Below are positions 1 through 8,394 of a stretch of DNA of 64,000 nucleotides, one piece after another; position 1 is the stretch's first letter, and the number at the start of each line of letters is the position of its first letter. Source of the DNA: Bog-532 sp963828445 (GTDB lineage Bacteria; Actinomycetota; Actinomycetes; Streptosporangiales; Streptosporangiaceae). The notes below the pieces were generated by a model that saw only the letters and a list, made by a program, of their open reading frames with translations, did no database searches and had not been told where the DNA came from. The translations under genes and the position numbers were made by a program. The stretch is from positions 1,364,001 through 1,428,000 of the forward strand of contig CAWHFP010000001.1 in assembly GCA_963828445.1 (NCBI GenBank), read 5' to 3'.

Positions 1-370
1 GGATGTCCAGGGTCAGCACTTCCGCGGGCCGGACGCCACGCTCGCGGCGCAGCATCCCGGCCACCCGCTCCACCGCGTCGGCGGACAGCTCGGCCCCGCT
101 GGCCTGCAGCTCGAGCAGCTCCTCGAACAGGCCGGAGACCAGCGCGGTCTCCTCGGGACGGCCGGTCACGGTGATCTCGTTGCCGCGCACGTGGATGTCG
201 GTCGAGAATTCGCGCTCGATGACCCGGAGCAGCTCGTCCCGCGAGCCGAGCAGGCCCACCATGGAGCGCTCGGCCGGGATCACGATCCTGACCTGGGACC
301 GCCCGTTATTTCCCGCGGCGCCGGCGGCAGGCCGGCCATGGCCACGGACGTCATCTGAAATATTGGTCAA
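1..370 (-). CDS. phoH: PhoH-family ATPase, N-terminal part (runs off the window)
   Basis: Only the first ~123 codons are present; the gene continues beyond base 1. The frame opens at a TTG at 368-370, directly after an in-frame stop, and gives a low-complexity start followed by the PhoH N-terminal domain (RIVIPAERSMVGLLGSRDEL, then IHVRGNEITVTGRPEE). That is the usual KH-like N-terminus of bacterial PhoH-like proteins (nucleotide triphosphatases linked to RNA metabolism); the P-loop would lie outside the window. No strong Shine-Dalgarno sequence is visible, so the exact start is uncertain. It follows the HIT gene on the same strand, the normal actinobacterial order rsmE-HIT-phoH. Confidence 0.8.
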   Translation of the reverse strand, partial: MTNISDDVRGHGRPAAGAAGNNGRSQVRIVIPAERSMVGLLGSRDELLRVIEREFSTDIHVRGNEITVTGRPEETALVSGLFEELLELQASGAELSADAVERVAGMLRRERGVRPAEVLTLDI

Positions 371-472
371 TTAGTCGCTCTCGCATGTTCGGCGGATCGG
401 CCGCCGACCCCTGATACCAGCACTATTTTGCCTGGCTCTCTCATGGTATCCGCCGGGACCGGCCATCGTTCA

Positions 473-817
473 TCATCCGGGCGGCCACTCCAGCGGGCGG
501 CCCCCCAGCAGGTGCGCGTGCACGTGGTGCACGGTCTGCCCGGCGTCGGCACCGGTGTTGAACACCACCCGGTACCCGGAGCCGGCCACGCCTTCGTCCC
601 GGGCGATCTGGTCGGCCAGCGTGGCCACCTCGTCGAGCAGGCCGTCACCGGCCGCGGCGAGCGCGGCCAGGTTCGGGTAGTGCTCGCGCGGGATCACCAG
701 CACGTGGGTCGGCGCTTGCGGGTTGATGTCGCGAAACGCGATAGCTCGTGAGCTTTCACGGACAGTTTTGGCCGGTATCTCGCCAGAAGCGATACCGCAG
801 AACAGGCAGTCAGGCAC
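473..817 (-). CDS. HIT-family (histidine triad) nucleotide-binding protein
   Basis: A complete 114-residue HINT-type protein. N-terminal Cys4 and Cys7 (DCLFCGIASGEIPA) form half of the usual zinc site, and the C-terminal triad is H98-x-H100-x-H102 within HHVHAHLLGG. Family members hydrolyse phosphoramidates of purine nucleotides such as AMP-lysine; the cytosolic substrate here is unknown. The length matches the family. It stands between phoH and rsmE, but a plus-strand sigma factor and membrane protein separate it from rsmE, so it needs its own promoter. A DevR-like palindrome lies about 100 bp upstream of its start, at 917-930. Confidence 0.92.
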   Translation of the reverse strand: MPDCLFCGIASGEIPAKTVRESSRAIAFRDINPQAPTHVLVIPREHYPNLAALAAAGDGLLDEVATLADQIARDEGVAGSGYRVVFNTGADAGQTVHHVHAHLLGGRPLEWPPG

Positions 818-1218
818 ACTGGAATCCTAGCGCCGGGCGGCCTTCCGCACCGTCTTCGCAGGTCTCGCCGCCGCGTTCGGGATCGGGACTGATTTTCTGC
901 CCGGAATGTCGGGTTTGGGACCAAGGTCCCCAGTCCTCAGTGGTTAAGTCCCCTAATCGCTTCTGGCTGTGTTCTCCGCCCAGCCCCATGGATAGGCTGG
1001 CAACGCGATCCGGGCGCTTTTGTGCCACAGTCCCGAGATTAGCCGGTTCTGCGGCTTCGGGAAGTGCCACAATGCGCGTGGATCGTTGGCCGTCAAGGCG
1101 TCGGGGAGGCGCTGGGGGGCGGTCACGGGATTCGCCAACTCGGGTGGGGTGGGCTAGTTGGGCAGTTATCGCTGTCTGAAGATCGAGATGGGCGGGAACT
1201 TGGCGGTGAAGATCCTTG
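818..1218. other. Divergent intergenic region between HIT and sigma factor genes
   Basis: About 400 bp with no convincing gene. It must hold the promoters of the HIT gene (leftward) and the sigma factor (rightward). The only clear structure is the palindrome at 917-930, described separately, followed about 20 bp later by a half-site-like AAGTCCCC at about 945-952. Confidence 0.6.
917..930. promoter_or_regulatory. DevR/DosR (OsdR)-like box
   Basis: GGGACC-AA-GGTCCC, flanked on the left by TTT and on the right by CAG, resembles the dormancy-regulator consensus (TTSGGGACTWWAGTCCCSAA) described for mycobacterial DosR and related actinobacterial regulators. Seen: the palindrome. Known: the consensus. 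Inferred: control of the HIT gene about 100 bp away or of the sigma factor 290 bp away. No DevR gene is in the window. Confidence 0.45.
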
Positions 1219-1830
1219 ATGGCCGTGGGTGATTTCATGGCCGCAGGTGAACCGGTCAGGGGACGTGCGCGTCCTACTCCTGTGACCGAGACCCTGGCGG
1301 CCGGCGCCGTGGTCGGAGCGGCACCTGCGAAGCTGGACCTGACCGCTGATGAGGCGGTCACCCAGCTCTACAGCAACCACTACCGTTCGCTGGTCCGGCT
1401 GGCGGGTCTGCTGGTGCGGGACGAGCCCACGGCCGAAGAAGTGGTGCAGGAGTGCTTCATCGCCATGCACGACGGCTGGCACCGGCTGCGGGCGGAGGAC
1501 AAAGCGCTCTCCTACCTGAAGCAGGCGGTGGTGAACCGGGCCCGCTCGGTGCTCCGGCACCGCAGCGTGGTCGACCGCAACGCGCCCAAGCCCGCACCGG
1601 ACATGCCCAGCGCCGAGCAGGGCGCGATCACGCTGCTGGAACGCAGTGCCGTGATCTCCGCGCTGCGGGCGCTGCCTGACCGGCAACGGCAGGCGCTCGT
1701 CCTTCGCTACTATGCGGACCTGTCAGAAGCCCAGATCGCCGAGATGATGGGCATCAGCAAGGGTGCGGTCAAGAGCCACACCGCGCGGGGGATGTCTTCC
1801 CTCCGGGCGGTCCTGGAGCAGACTGCATAA
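1219..1830 (+). CDS. RNA polymerase sigma factor, SigE-type ECF subfamily
   Basis: A 203-residue sigma-70 family protein. Region 2 covers roughly residues 45-115 (AVTQLYSNHYRSLVRLAGLL, then EEVVQECFIAMHD), and region 4 covers about 145-195 (ALPDRQRQALVLRYYADLSE, then a helix-turn-helix in AQIAEMMGISKGAVKSH). No extra C-terminal domain is present. Start options are TTG 1216, ATG 1219 or ATG 1237; none has a good ribosome-binding site, so the first ~40 residues are uncertain. It is followed after 16 bp by a membrane protein that may act as its anti-sigma or target. The pair is inserted on the opposite strand inside the conserved hrcA-dnaJ-rsmE-HIT-phoH cluster. Confidence 0.85.
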   Translation: MAVGDFMAAGEPVRGRARPTPVTETLAAGAVVGAAPAKLDLTADEAVTQLYSNHYRSLVRLAGLLVRDEPTAEEVVQECFIAMHDGWHRLRAEDKALSYLKQAVVNRARSVLRHRSVVDRNAPKPAPDMPSAEQGAITLLERSAVISALRALPDRQRQALVLRYYADLSEAQIAEMMGISKGAVKSHTARGMSSLRAVLEQTA

Positions 1831-1846
1831 CGGAGAACTACACACG

Positions 1847-2975
1847 ATGACTTCGTCCGACGACGACCTCAGCTGGGTACTCAGGCGTGAACTCAACGCC
1901 GAGGCGGCCCGGCTGGCAGCTGCGCACGATGGCCTGGGCCAGATCCGCGCGCAGCTGAGGTCGCGACCCTCCGTCCCGGTATGGGGGGCGCTGTGGGGCG
2001 GCCTCCGCGTGGACGCGGAGCGGTATGGCCTGCGCGCGCGGCACCTGGCCGCCGAGGCCGCGGACTGGATCGTGCGCATGACCGGCCGGATTCCGTTCCT
2101 GGGCCGGCGGGACCGCGGCGAGGGCCGGTCCGGCGCCCGGCCCGGCCTGGTCTGGCTGCGGCCGGTGCTGGCCGTGGCCGCGGTGTGCATCTTCGCGGGT
2201 ACGGCCGCGGCCGTACCCGGGCTGCGGCACGCGATCACCAACATCGGCTCGTCCGGCTCGGGCAGCACCACCTCGGTGACCGGGCGGGGCGGCGGCAGCG
2301 GCCTGGGGACCGGGCACCGGTCGGCCGGCGGCAACGGCGCGCCCGGCGGCCAGGCTGGCACTACCGCGTCGGCCACCCCGAGCTCCCTCTGCGACCTGCA
2401 CGGCCCTGGCCAAGCCGCTGCCGAAGGCCAAGGCCAGCCCGGCCAGCTCCGGCGGCGCGGCGGTGAGCCCGACCGTGACCCCGGCCCAGAGTTCGCCGGC
2501 GGCCACGCCGACGACCGAGCCGGCCTCGCCGACCCAGGCGCCGACCTCACCCACCGGGTCGTCCGGCCCCACCCCCACGGACACGTCGGGGGCGCCTCTG
2601 CAAGGTGGCGGCAGCGGGCCACCCACCGACAGCTCGCACCTGTCCAGCGTCGGGACGTGCGTGGGCCCGACGCTGAAGGGTTCGGCTTCGGCGGCGGCGG
2701 CGGGCGCGGCGCAGATTCCGAGCCCGATCCCGACTCCGCTCCAGACCAGTGGCCAGGTCGAGCAGCCGGCCGTCACGCCCGCTTCGACCGCGCCGACGAC
2801 GCCGTCCGGCACGGCCACATCGTCCGGCACATCGTCCGGCACGGCCGGCCGCAGTGACGCGGACACGCCGTCGGCCACCAGCACCAGCAGCAGCTCCGGG
2901 TCGCCTTGGAGCCAGGGCTTCGAGACCGCCCGCGCCTGCCGGCATCATCCGCACCCGGGGTGCCCCGGAGCCTAG
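1847..2975 (+). CDS. Single-pass membrane protein with Pro/Ser/Thr-rich tail, frameshifted
   Basis: The gene begins at ATG 1847, 16 bp after the sigma factor stop. The first frame gives a cytoplasmic ~100 residues (MTSSDDDLSWVLRRELNAEA...), then a membrane segment around LVWLRPVLAVAAVCIFAGTA (about residues 104-125), then a Gly/Ser linker. Near 2380-2400 the meaningful frame moves by +1: downstream bases read TCTALAKPLPKAKASPASSG and then a long Pro/Ser/Thr-rich extracellular stretch to a stop at 2975. Composition in the original frame after this point is unnatural (Arg/His/Gly-rich). The layout fits a sigma-associated membrane protein with a cell-wall-spanning tail, but no known anti-sigma domain was recognised. 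It may be a true pseudogene or an indel error. Confidence 0.55.
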
Positions 2976-2982
2976 GCGGCCC

Positions 2983-3717
2983 CTACCAGCGGCCGGTGCG
3001 GGCCATCAGCACCGCGGCGGCGGCGGCCCCGGCCGTGGAGGCGCGCAGGACCGAGTCGCCCAGACGGGTCTCGACGGCACCCGCCACGGTGAATTCGGTC
3101 AGTTCGGCCGGGCTGAGACCCCCTTCGGGGCCGACCACCAGCACCACGTCGCCGTGGGCGGGCAGGTCGAGCCGGGACAGCGCCTGCTCCGCCCCGGGCT
3201 CGAGCACCACCGCGCGGGCGGCGGACTTCAGCCGGGTCGCCACCTCGGCGGCGGAGGCCAGCTCGGTGACCTCGGGGATGCGGGCCCGGCGGGCCTGCTT
3301 GGCCGCCTCCCGGGCCGCCGAACGCCAGCGGGCCAGGGCTCTGGCGGCGCGATCTCCGGCCGGCCACCGGGCCACGCAGCGCATCGCGGCGAACGGGACG
3401 ATCACATCGACGCCGACCTCGGTCATGGTTTCCACGGCCAGTTCGGCGCGGTCCCCCTTGGGCAGGGCCTGAACGACCACGATCCGGGGATCGGGCGCGG
3501 GCACCTCGCGCCGGGCCTGGACCCGCAGCGTCACCGAGCCCGGGCCCACGTCGGTGACCACGCACTCGGCGATCAGGCCCGCGCCGTCGGCCACGTCCAC
3601 CCGCTCCCCCGGCCTGATCCGGCGCACGGTCGCGGCGTGCCGCCCCTCGGCCCCGGTCAGCGTGACGGTGCCGGCGCGCAGGTCAGCCTGGTCGGCCAGG
3701 AAGACCGGCGCGGTCAC
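2983..3717 (-). CDS. rsmE: 16S rRNA (uracil-1498-N3)-methyltransferase
   Basis: Cytosolic SAM-dependent SPOUT methyltransferase that modifies U1498 of 16S rRNA. The 244-residue length is normal. Visible signatures are the N-terminal PUA-like part (residues 1-70), KGDRAE at 88-93, AKQARR at 139-144, the knot motif GPEGG at 196-200 and LGDSVLRASTA at 219-229 (usually LGxxILRxETA). It starts with GTG eight bases after the dnaJ stop, so it is probably cotranscribed with hrcA-dnaJ. It converges with the membrane protein gene, with 7 bp between their ends. Confidence 0.95.
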   Translation of the reverse strand: MTAPVFLADQADLRAGTVTLTGAEGRHAATVRRIRPGERVDVADGAGLIAECVVTDVGPGSVTLRVQARREVPAPDPRIVVVQALPKGDRAELAVETMTEVGVDVIVPFAAMRCVARWPAGDRAARALARWRSAAREAAKQARRARIPEVTELASAAEVATRLKSAARAVVLEPGAEQALSRLDLPAHGDVVLVVGPEGGLSPAELTEFTVAGAVETRLGDSVLRASTAGAAAAAVLMARTGRW

Positions 3718-3725
3718 CGCGCGGC

Positions 3726-4877
3726 CTAACGGCCGTTGAAGGCGTCGCGCAGCCGGGAGAAGAACCCGTGCTGGCCCGGCGAGAACTTGCCCGGAGGCGC
3801 TTCCTCGCCGCGCATCTTGGCCAGCTCGCGCAGCAGCTTCTCCTGCTCGGGGTCGAGCCGGGCCGGGGTCTCCACGGTCACGTGGATGATCAGGTCGCCG
3901 CGCCCCGAGCTGTTCAGGTGCTGAATGCCGTGGTTGTAGAGCGGGATGACCTGACCGGACTGGGTCCCGGGCCGGATGTCGATGTCGGCCGGGCCGTCCA
4001 GGCTCTCCACGTTGAGGGTGGCGCCCAGCGCGGCCGCCACCATCGGGATCGTGACCGTGCAGTGCAGGTCGTCACCCTGGCGCTCGAAGATCGGGTGCGG
4101 CCGCTGGGCGATCTCCAGGAACAGGTCGCCGGGCGGCCCGCCACCGGGGCCCACTTCGCCTTCGCCGGCCAGCTGGATGTGGGTGCCGTCCTCGACGCCG
4201 GCCGGAATGCGGACCTTGATCGTGCGGCGGGTGCGGACCCGGCCGTCGCCGTCGCATTCGGGGCAGGGCCGGGGCAGTAGCGTGCCGTAGCCACCGCAGC
4301 GCGGGCACGGCCGGGACGTCACGACCTGGCCCAGGAAGGACCGGGCGACCTGGCTGACCTCACCCCGGCCGCCACAGACGTCGCAGGTCTCCGGGTGGGT
4401 GCCGGGGGCGGTGCCCTCACCGGAACAGGTCGGGCAGACCACGGCGGTGTCCACGGTCAGCTCGCGGGTGGCGCCGAACGCGCACTCGGACAGGTCGAGC
4501 TCGACCCGGATGGTGGCGTTGCGGCCGCGCCGGGCCCGGCTGCGCGGGCCGCGGGCGGTACCCCCGGCGCCGGCGCCGAAGAACGCGTCCATGATGTCGC
4601 TGAACGGGAACCCGGGCCCGAACCCGCCGGCCCCGGCCGCCCCGGCGCCCGCGTCGGCCCGGGCGAACGGGTCGGCGCCCATGTCGTACATCTGGCGCTT
4701 CTCCGGGTCGGAGAGCACCTCGTACGCCTGGGTGATCTCCTTGAACCGCTCCTGGGTCTGCGGATCCGGGTTGACGTCGGGGTGAAGTTCCCGGGCGAGC
4801 CGCCGGTACGCCCTCTTGATCTCTTCCGGCGCGGCGTCCCGCCGGACTCCGAGGACGGAGTAATACTCGGTCGCCAC
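3726..4877 (-). CDS. dnaJ: Chaperone protein DnaJ (DnaJ2 type)
   Basis: Hsp40 co-chaperone that stimulates DnaK. 383 residues: J domain at 1-70 with the HPD motif at 32-34, a short Gly/Ala-rich linker, a zinc domain with four CxxCxGxG repeats (CPTCSGEG, CDVCGGRG, CPRCGGYG, CPECDGDG), then the two C-terminal substrate-binding domains. Translation starts at a GTG whose first base is the last base of the hrcA stop codon, so the genes are translationally coupled. This hrcA-linked copy is the heat-shock-regulated DnaJ2 type of actinomycetes; the dnaK-grpE-dnaJ operon is not in the window. Confidence 0.96.
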   Translation of the reverse strand: MATEYYSVLGVRRDAAPEEIKRAYRRLARELHPDVNPDPQTQERFKEITQAYEVLSDPEKRQMYDMGADPFARADAGAGAAGAGGFGPGFPFSDIMDAFFGAGAGGTARGPRSRARRGRNATIRVELDLSECAFGATRELTVDTAVVCPTCSGEGTAPGTHPETCDVCGGRGEVSQVARSFLGQVVTSRPCPRCGGYGTLLPRPCPECDGDGRVRTRRTIKVRIPAGVEDGTHIQLAGEGEVGPGGGPPGDLFLEIAQRPHPIFERQGDDLHCTVTIPMVAAALGATLNVESLDGPADIDIRPGTQSGQVIPLYNHGIQHLNSSGRGDLIIHVTVETPARLDPEQEKLLRELAKMRGEEAPPGKFSPGQHGFFSRLRDAFNGR

Positions 4878-5890
4878 TAGCTCTCCATCAGGATTTCGCC
4901 GACATACCGTGCCACCGCGCTTACCGCTCCCATCGTCCCGGGGTAATCCATCCGTGTCGGGCCCAGCACGGCCAGCTTGGCCAGGGTCTCGCCGCCCGAA
5001 CCGTAGCCACTGGACACCAGCGACGTAGTCCGCAGTCCCGCGACCGGGTTCTCCCGGCCGATCATCACCGACAGCAGCGACTCATCGGTCGCGTCGCCCA
5101 GCACCCGCATCAGCACGACCTGCTCCTCCAGGGCCTCGAGCACGTCCCGCAGGCCCTGGGAGAAGTCGGGCGCGGCCAGGTTGGCGGTGCCGCCGAACAC
5201 GATCCGCTCCTCGTTCCGCTCGGCCAGGTTGGCCATGATGACCGAGAACACCGCGGCCGCGTTGGCCCGCCCGGCCGGCGGCACACTCTCGGTCAGGCTG
5301 GCCACGATCTTGACCGCCTCGGTCAGCCTTCGCCCATCCAGGCTGGCGTTGAGCAGGGCGCGCAGGTGCGCGACGTCCTCATCCTCGCACCGGTCGGGCA
5401 GGTCGACCATGCGCTGCTCGACCCGGCCGGTGTCGGTGATCACCACGACCAGCAGCTTCTCCGGGGCCAGCCGGACCAGCTCGATGTGCCGGACCACGGA
5501 CCGGGTCAGCGACGGGTACTGCACCACCGCGACCTGGCGGGTCAGCTGGGCCAGCAGCCGGACCGTCCGCATCACCACATCGTCCAGGCCGTAGGCCTGG
5601 GCCAGGTAGCCCTGGATGGCCCGGCGCTCGGCCGAGGACAGCGGCTTCATGTGCGACAGCCGGTCCACGAACAGCCGGTAGCCCTTGTCGGTCGGCACCC
5701 GCCCGGCGCTGGTGTGCGGCTGGGTGATGTACCCCTGCTCCTCGAGCACGGCCATGTCGTTGCGGATGGTGGCCGGGGACACGTCCAGGTTGTGCCGGTC
5801 CACCAGCGACTTCGACCCCACCGGCTCGTTGGTGGACACGTAGTCCTCCACGATGGCGCGGAGGACGGCAAGCTTGCGCTCGTCCAGCAC
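4877..5890 (-). CDS. hrcA: Heat-inducible transcription repressor HrcA
   Basis: Winged-helix repressor of class I heat-shock genes that binds CIRCE. The start is GTG 5888-5890 because GGGAGGTGAG lies just upstream on the minus strand; this gives 337 residues beginning MLDERKLAVLRAIVEDYVST. The HTH covers about residues 20-60 (NLDVSPATIRNDMAVLEEQG), followed by TSAGRVPTDKGYRLFVD, a family hallmark, and a GAF-like dimerisation domain. It is the first gene of hrcA-dnaJ-rsmE. A CIRCE element 60 bp upstream implies autorepression. Confidence 0.96.
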   Translation of the reverse strand: MLDERKLAVLRAIVEDYVSTNEPVGSKSLVDRHNLDVSPATIRNDMAVLEEQGYITQPHTSAGRVPTDKGYRLFVDRLSHMKPLSSAERRAIQGYLAQAYGLDDVVMRTVRLLAQLTRQVAVVQYPSLTRSVVRHIELVRLAPEKLLVVVITDTGRVEQRMVDLPDRCEDEDVAHLRALLNASLDGRRLTEAVKIVASLTESVPPAGRANAAAVFSVIMANLAERNEERIVFGGTANLAAPDFSQGLRDVLEALEEQVVLMRVLGDATDESLLSVMIGRENPVAGLRTTSLVSSGYGSGGETLAKLAVLGPTRMDYPGTMGAVSAVARYVGEILMES

Positions 5891-5949
5891 GTGCTCACCT
5901 CCCGGTGCCATCTCCGTGGGCCCATCTCCCGGAACCCTTAACCAAGCCC

Positions 5950-5974
5950 TGGCACTCATGCTTCCTGAGTGCCA
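5950..5974. promoter_or_regulatory. CIRCE operator (HrcA binding site)
   Basis: TGGCACTC, nine bases, then GAGTGCCA: a perfect 8-bp inverted repeat with the canonical 9-nt spacer of CIRCE. It lies between the hrcA start (5890) and a -10-like TAGACT on the minus strand (5975-5980). HrcA bound here should block the hrcA-dnaJ-rsmE promoter. Confidence 0.9.
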
Positions 5975-6087
5975 AGTCTATTGCCCCTCAGGACCTGCGT
6001 GATGGCAAGCGGCAAGAGGGATTCTTCGCGAGGACCTGCCCGCGTGGCGTCCGGCCGGGCCCGGGGACGATCCGGTACGGTCCGGGC

Positions 6088-6906
6088 ATGCGAAGCCACG
6101 ACTACGGCGGCGACGTGCTGGCCGCCGGGCGGCGCCAGCGTCGGCAGATTCCGCAGCTGGAGGCGGAGTACGGGCTGGTCGTCGAGGACATCGAGGGGCG
6201 TTTCTGCGGCGCGGTCGTGGCCTGCGACAAGGGCGCGGTGACGCTGGAGGACCGGCACGGCAAGCGGCGGGTGTTCCCGCTGAACCCGGCGGCCTTCATG
6301 GTCGACGGGCGGCCGGTGACGCTGGTCCGCCCGGCCGCGGCCGGGCCGCCGGTGCCCGCGCGGCCCACCCGCACCGCGTCCGGCTCGGTGGCGGCGCCGC
6401 AGGCGCGGGCCCGGGTGGCCCGGGCCAGCCGCATCTACGTCGAAGGACGGCACGACGCCGAACTGGTGGAGAAGATCTGGGGCGACGACCTGCGCGACGT
6501 CGGCGTGGTGGTCGAGTACCTGGAAGGGGTCGACAACCTGCCCGAGATCCTGGCCGAGTTCCGGCCCGGGGACGGGCGGCGGCTCGGCGTGCTGGTCGAC
6601 CACCTGGTCCCGGGCTCCAAGGAGAGCCGGATCGCCGACGGCCTGGCCCAGCCGGGCCTGCTCATCGTCGGGCACCCGTACATCGACATCTGGCAGGCGG
6701 TCAAGCCGTCCGTGCTCGGCATCAGCCACTGGCCGGACGTGCCGCGCGGGCAGCCGTGGAAGGAAGGGGTGCTGGCCGCCATCGGCTGGACCGGCAGCAC
6801 CGGCGCGGCCTGGCAGCGCATTCTCGGCTCGGTGCGCACCTTCGCTGACCTGGAGCCGGAGCTGCTGGGCCGGGTCGAGGAACTGATCGACTTCGTGACT
6901 GCTTAA
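6088..6906 (+). CDS. DUF3097 family protein (Toprim-like fold suspected)
   Basis: A 272-residue protein starting at ATG 6088 (MRSHDYGGDVLAAGRRQRRQ). The N-terminal ~90 residues carry a small beta-rich region (LVVEDIEGRFCGAVVACDKG). After a Pro/Ala/Arg linker the C-terminal half has IYVEGRHDAELVEKIWGDDL and LGVLVDHLVPGSKES; an early E-G-x-x-D and a later D-H resemble the acidic residues of Toprim domains. The family is conserved in actinobacteria near hrcA and hemW, and its function is unknown to me. The stop codon lies inside a 15-bp tandem duplication (6892-6921). Confidence 0.85.
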   Translation: MRSHDYGGDVLAAGRRQRRQIPQLEAEYGLVVEDIEGRFCGAVVACDKGAVTLEDRHGKRRVFPLNPAAFMVDGRPVTLVRPAAAGPPVPARPTRTASGSVAAPQARARVARASRIYVEGRHDAELVEKIWGDDLRDVGVVVEYLEGVDNLPEILAEFRPGDGRRLGVLVDHLVPGSKESRIADGLAQPGLLIVGHPYIDIWQAVKPSVLGISHWPDVPRGQPWKEGVLAAIGWTGSTGAAWQRILGSVRTFADLEPELLGRVEELIDFVTA

Positions 6907-6921
6907 TTCGTGACTGCTTAA
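6892..6921 (+). repeat. 15-bp tandem duplication across the DUF3097 stop codon
   Basis: TTCGTGACTGCTTAA occurs twice in direct contact (6892-6906 and 6907-6921). Because 15 is a multiple of three, the copy places a second in-frame FVTA-stop after the first. It looks like a replication-slippage event without effect on the protein. Confidence 0.9.
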
Positions 6922-7049
6922 TTTGCCTCGTGGCCGGCTGCGCCGCGCCTTCGGTTCGCTCGGCGGGTGGTGGTTACTCCGGGCGGAGTAGGGCGGCTCC
7001 ACCTGCGGGGGGACGCCCGGGGCCAGGGGACGGGCTTACGCTGGGCGGC

Positions 7050-8394
7050 ATGGACGGCCAAGCGATGCTGCGCTGGTGGCGCGCTGGCGGCCGGGACGTG
7101 GTGTACGCGCTGATCATGACGGCGGTCACGGTGTTCGGCGCCTACGGTGAAGCGCACCCGCAGCAGGTCAGCGACCAGCTGCCGCCAGGTTCGGCCGCGG
7201 CGCACACCCCGGACTCGGCGCTGATCCTGGTCGCGGTGGCCGGGCTGGTGCTGGTCGTCCGGAATCGCTGGCCGCGGGTGGTGCTGGCCGTCTCGGCGGG
7301 CTCGGTGGTGGTGTACTCACTGCTCGGGTACGTGAACGGGGCCGCCGTGCTGGCCCCGGTGGTGGCCCTGTACACGCTGGCCACCCTGCTGTCCGCGCGC
7401 CGGGCGCTGGCCTGGGGCGTGCTGATCACCGCGGTGCTGATGGGCGCGACCGCGGCCCACAACCCGTTCGGGCCGACCGGAGCCGGGTTCTGGCTGCTGC
7501 CCGGGCTGACCGTGGCGGCCACGCTGGGCGGGATCGCGGTGGCCAGCCGCCGGGCCTACATCGCCTCGATCCAGGACCGGGCCGAAGCCGACGCGCGGCG
7601 CACCATCGACGAGGAGCGGCTGCGCATCGCCCGGGAGCTGCACGACGTGGTGGCCCACACCATGGCCACCATCAACGTGCAGGCGGGCGCGGCCGCGCAC
7701 GTGCTGCGCGACCGGCCGGACGCGGCGGCCGAGGCGCTGGCCACGATCAAGAGCGTGAGCAAGGATGGCCTGCGCGAGCTGCGGGCCATCCTGGACGTGC
7801 TCCGGCAGGCCGACGAGGCCGACCCGACCCGGCCCACGCCGGGCATGGGACAGCTCCCCGGGCTCATCGACCGGGCCTGCCGGGCCGGGCTGGAGACCAC
7901 CTTGACCGTGCACGGCTCATCCCGCCGGCTGCCCGCCGCGGTCGACCTGGCCGCCTACCGGATCGTGCAGGAATCGCTGACCAACACCATCCGGCACGCC
8001 GGTCCGGCCACGGCGGCGGTCACGCTGACCTACGCCGACGGCGAGTTCCTGGTCGAGGTGACCGACACCGGCCTGGGCGGGGCCGGTCTGGACGGGGCTG
8101 GTCTGGACGGGGCCGGTCTGGGTGGGCCGGACGCCAGCGGGGGGCACGGGCTGATCGGGATGCGGGAGCGGGCGTCGTCGGTGGGCGGGTCGCTGGCCGC
8201 GGGCCCGCATCCGGACGGCGGGTACCGGGTCACGGCCCGGATGCCCGCCGCGGGCCGGGCCGTGCCCGACCCGAGCGGCAGCCCGGGTGCCGTCCGGGGT
8301 GGCGGCCCGGGTGCTGGCCCGAGCGGCCGGCCCGAGTGCTGGCCCGGGTGGCGTCAAGGACGAGACGGTGACGGCGGACCGGGGGCTGGCTTGA
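7050..8394 (+). CDS. NarL/DesK-type sensor histidine kinase, probable frameshift near its 3' end
   Basis: Starts at ATG 7050 (MDGQAMLRWWRAGGRDVVYA). About six membrane segments fill residues 17-166. The dimerisation box ARELHDVVAHTMATINVQAG has the phospho-acceptor His198, followed by an HATPase domain (AYRIVQESLTNTIRHAG N box; GHGLIGMRER G box). Between them is a run of GAGLD repeats. After RVTARMPAA the kinase frame continues open into the regulator gene. Shifted by +1, however, the same bases read GGVKDETVTADRGLA and stop at TGA 8392-8394, overlapping the regulator TTG start in the usual coupled way. I infer a one-base indel between about 8240 and 8330; the alternative is a true kinase-regulator fusion. 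Confidence 0.8.
8071..8133 (+). repeat. 15-bp tandem repeats encoding GAGLD/G inside the kinase ATPase domain
   Basis: Near-identical 15-bp units (consensus GGGGCYGGTCTGGAC) follow each other and encode GLGGAGLDGAGLDGAGLGG just before the GHGLIGMRER motif, in the ATP-lid region of the histidine kinase. The unit length preserves frame, so copy number can change without breaking the gene. Confidence 0.8.
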
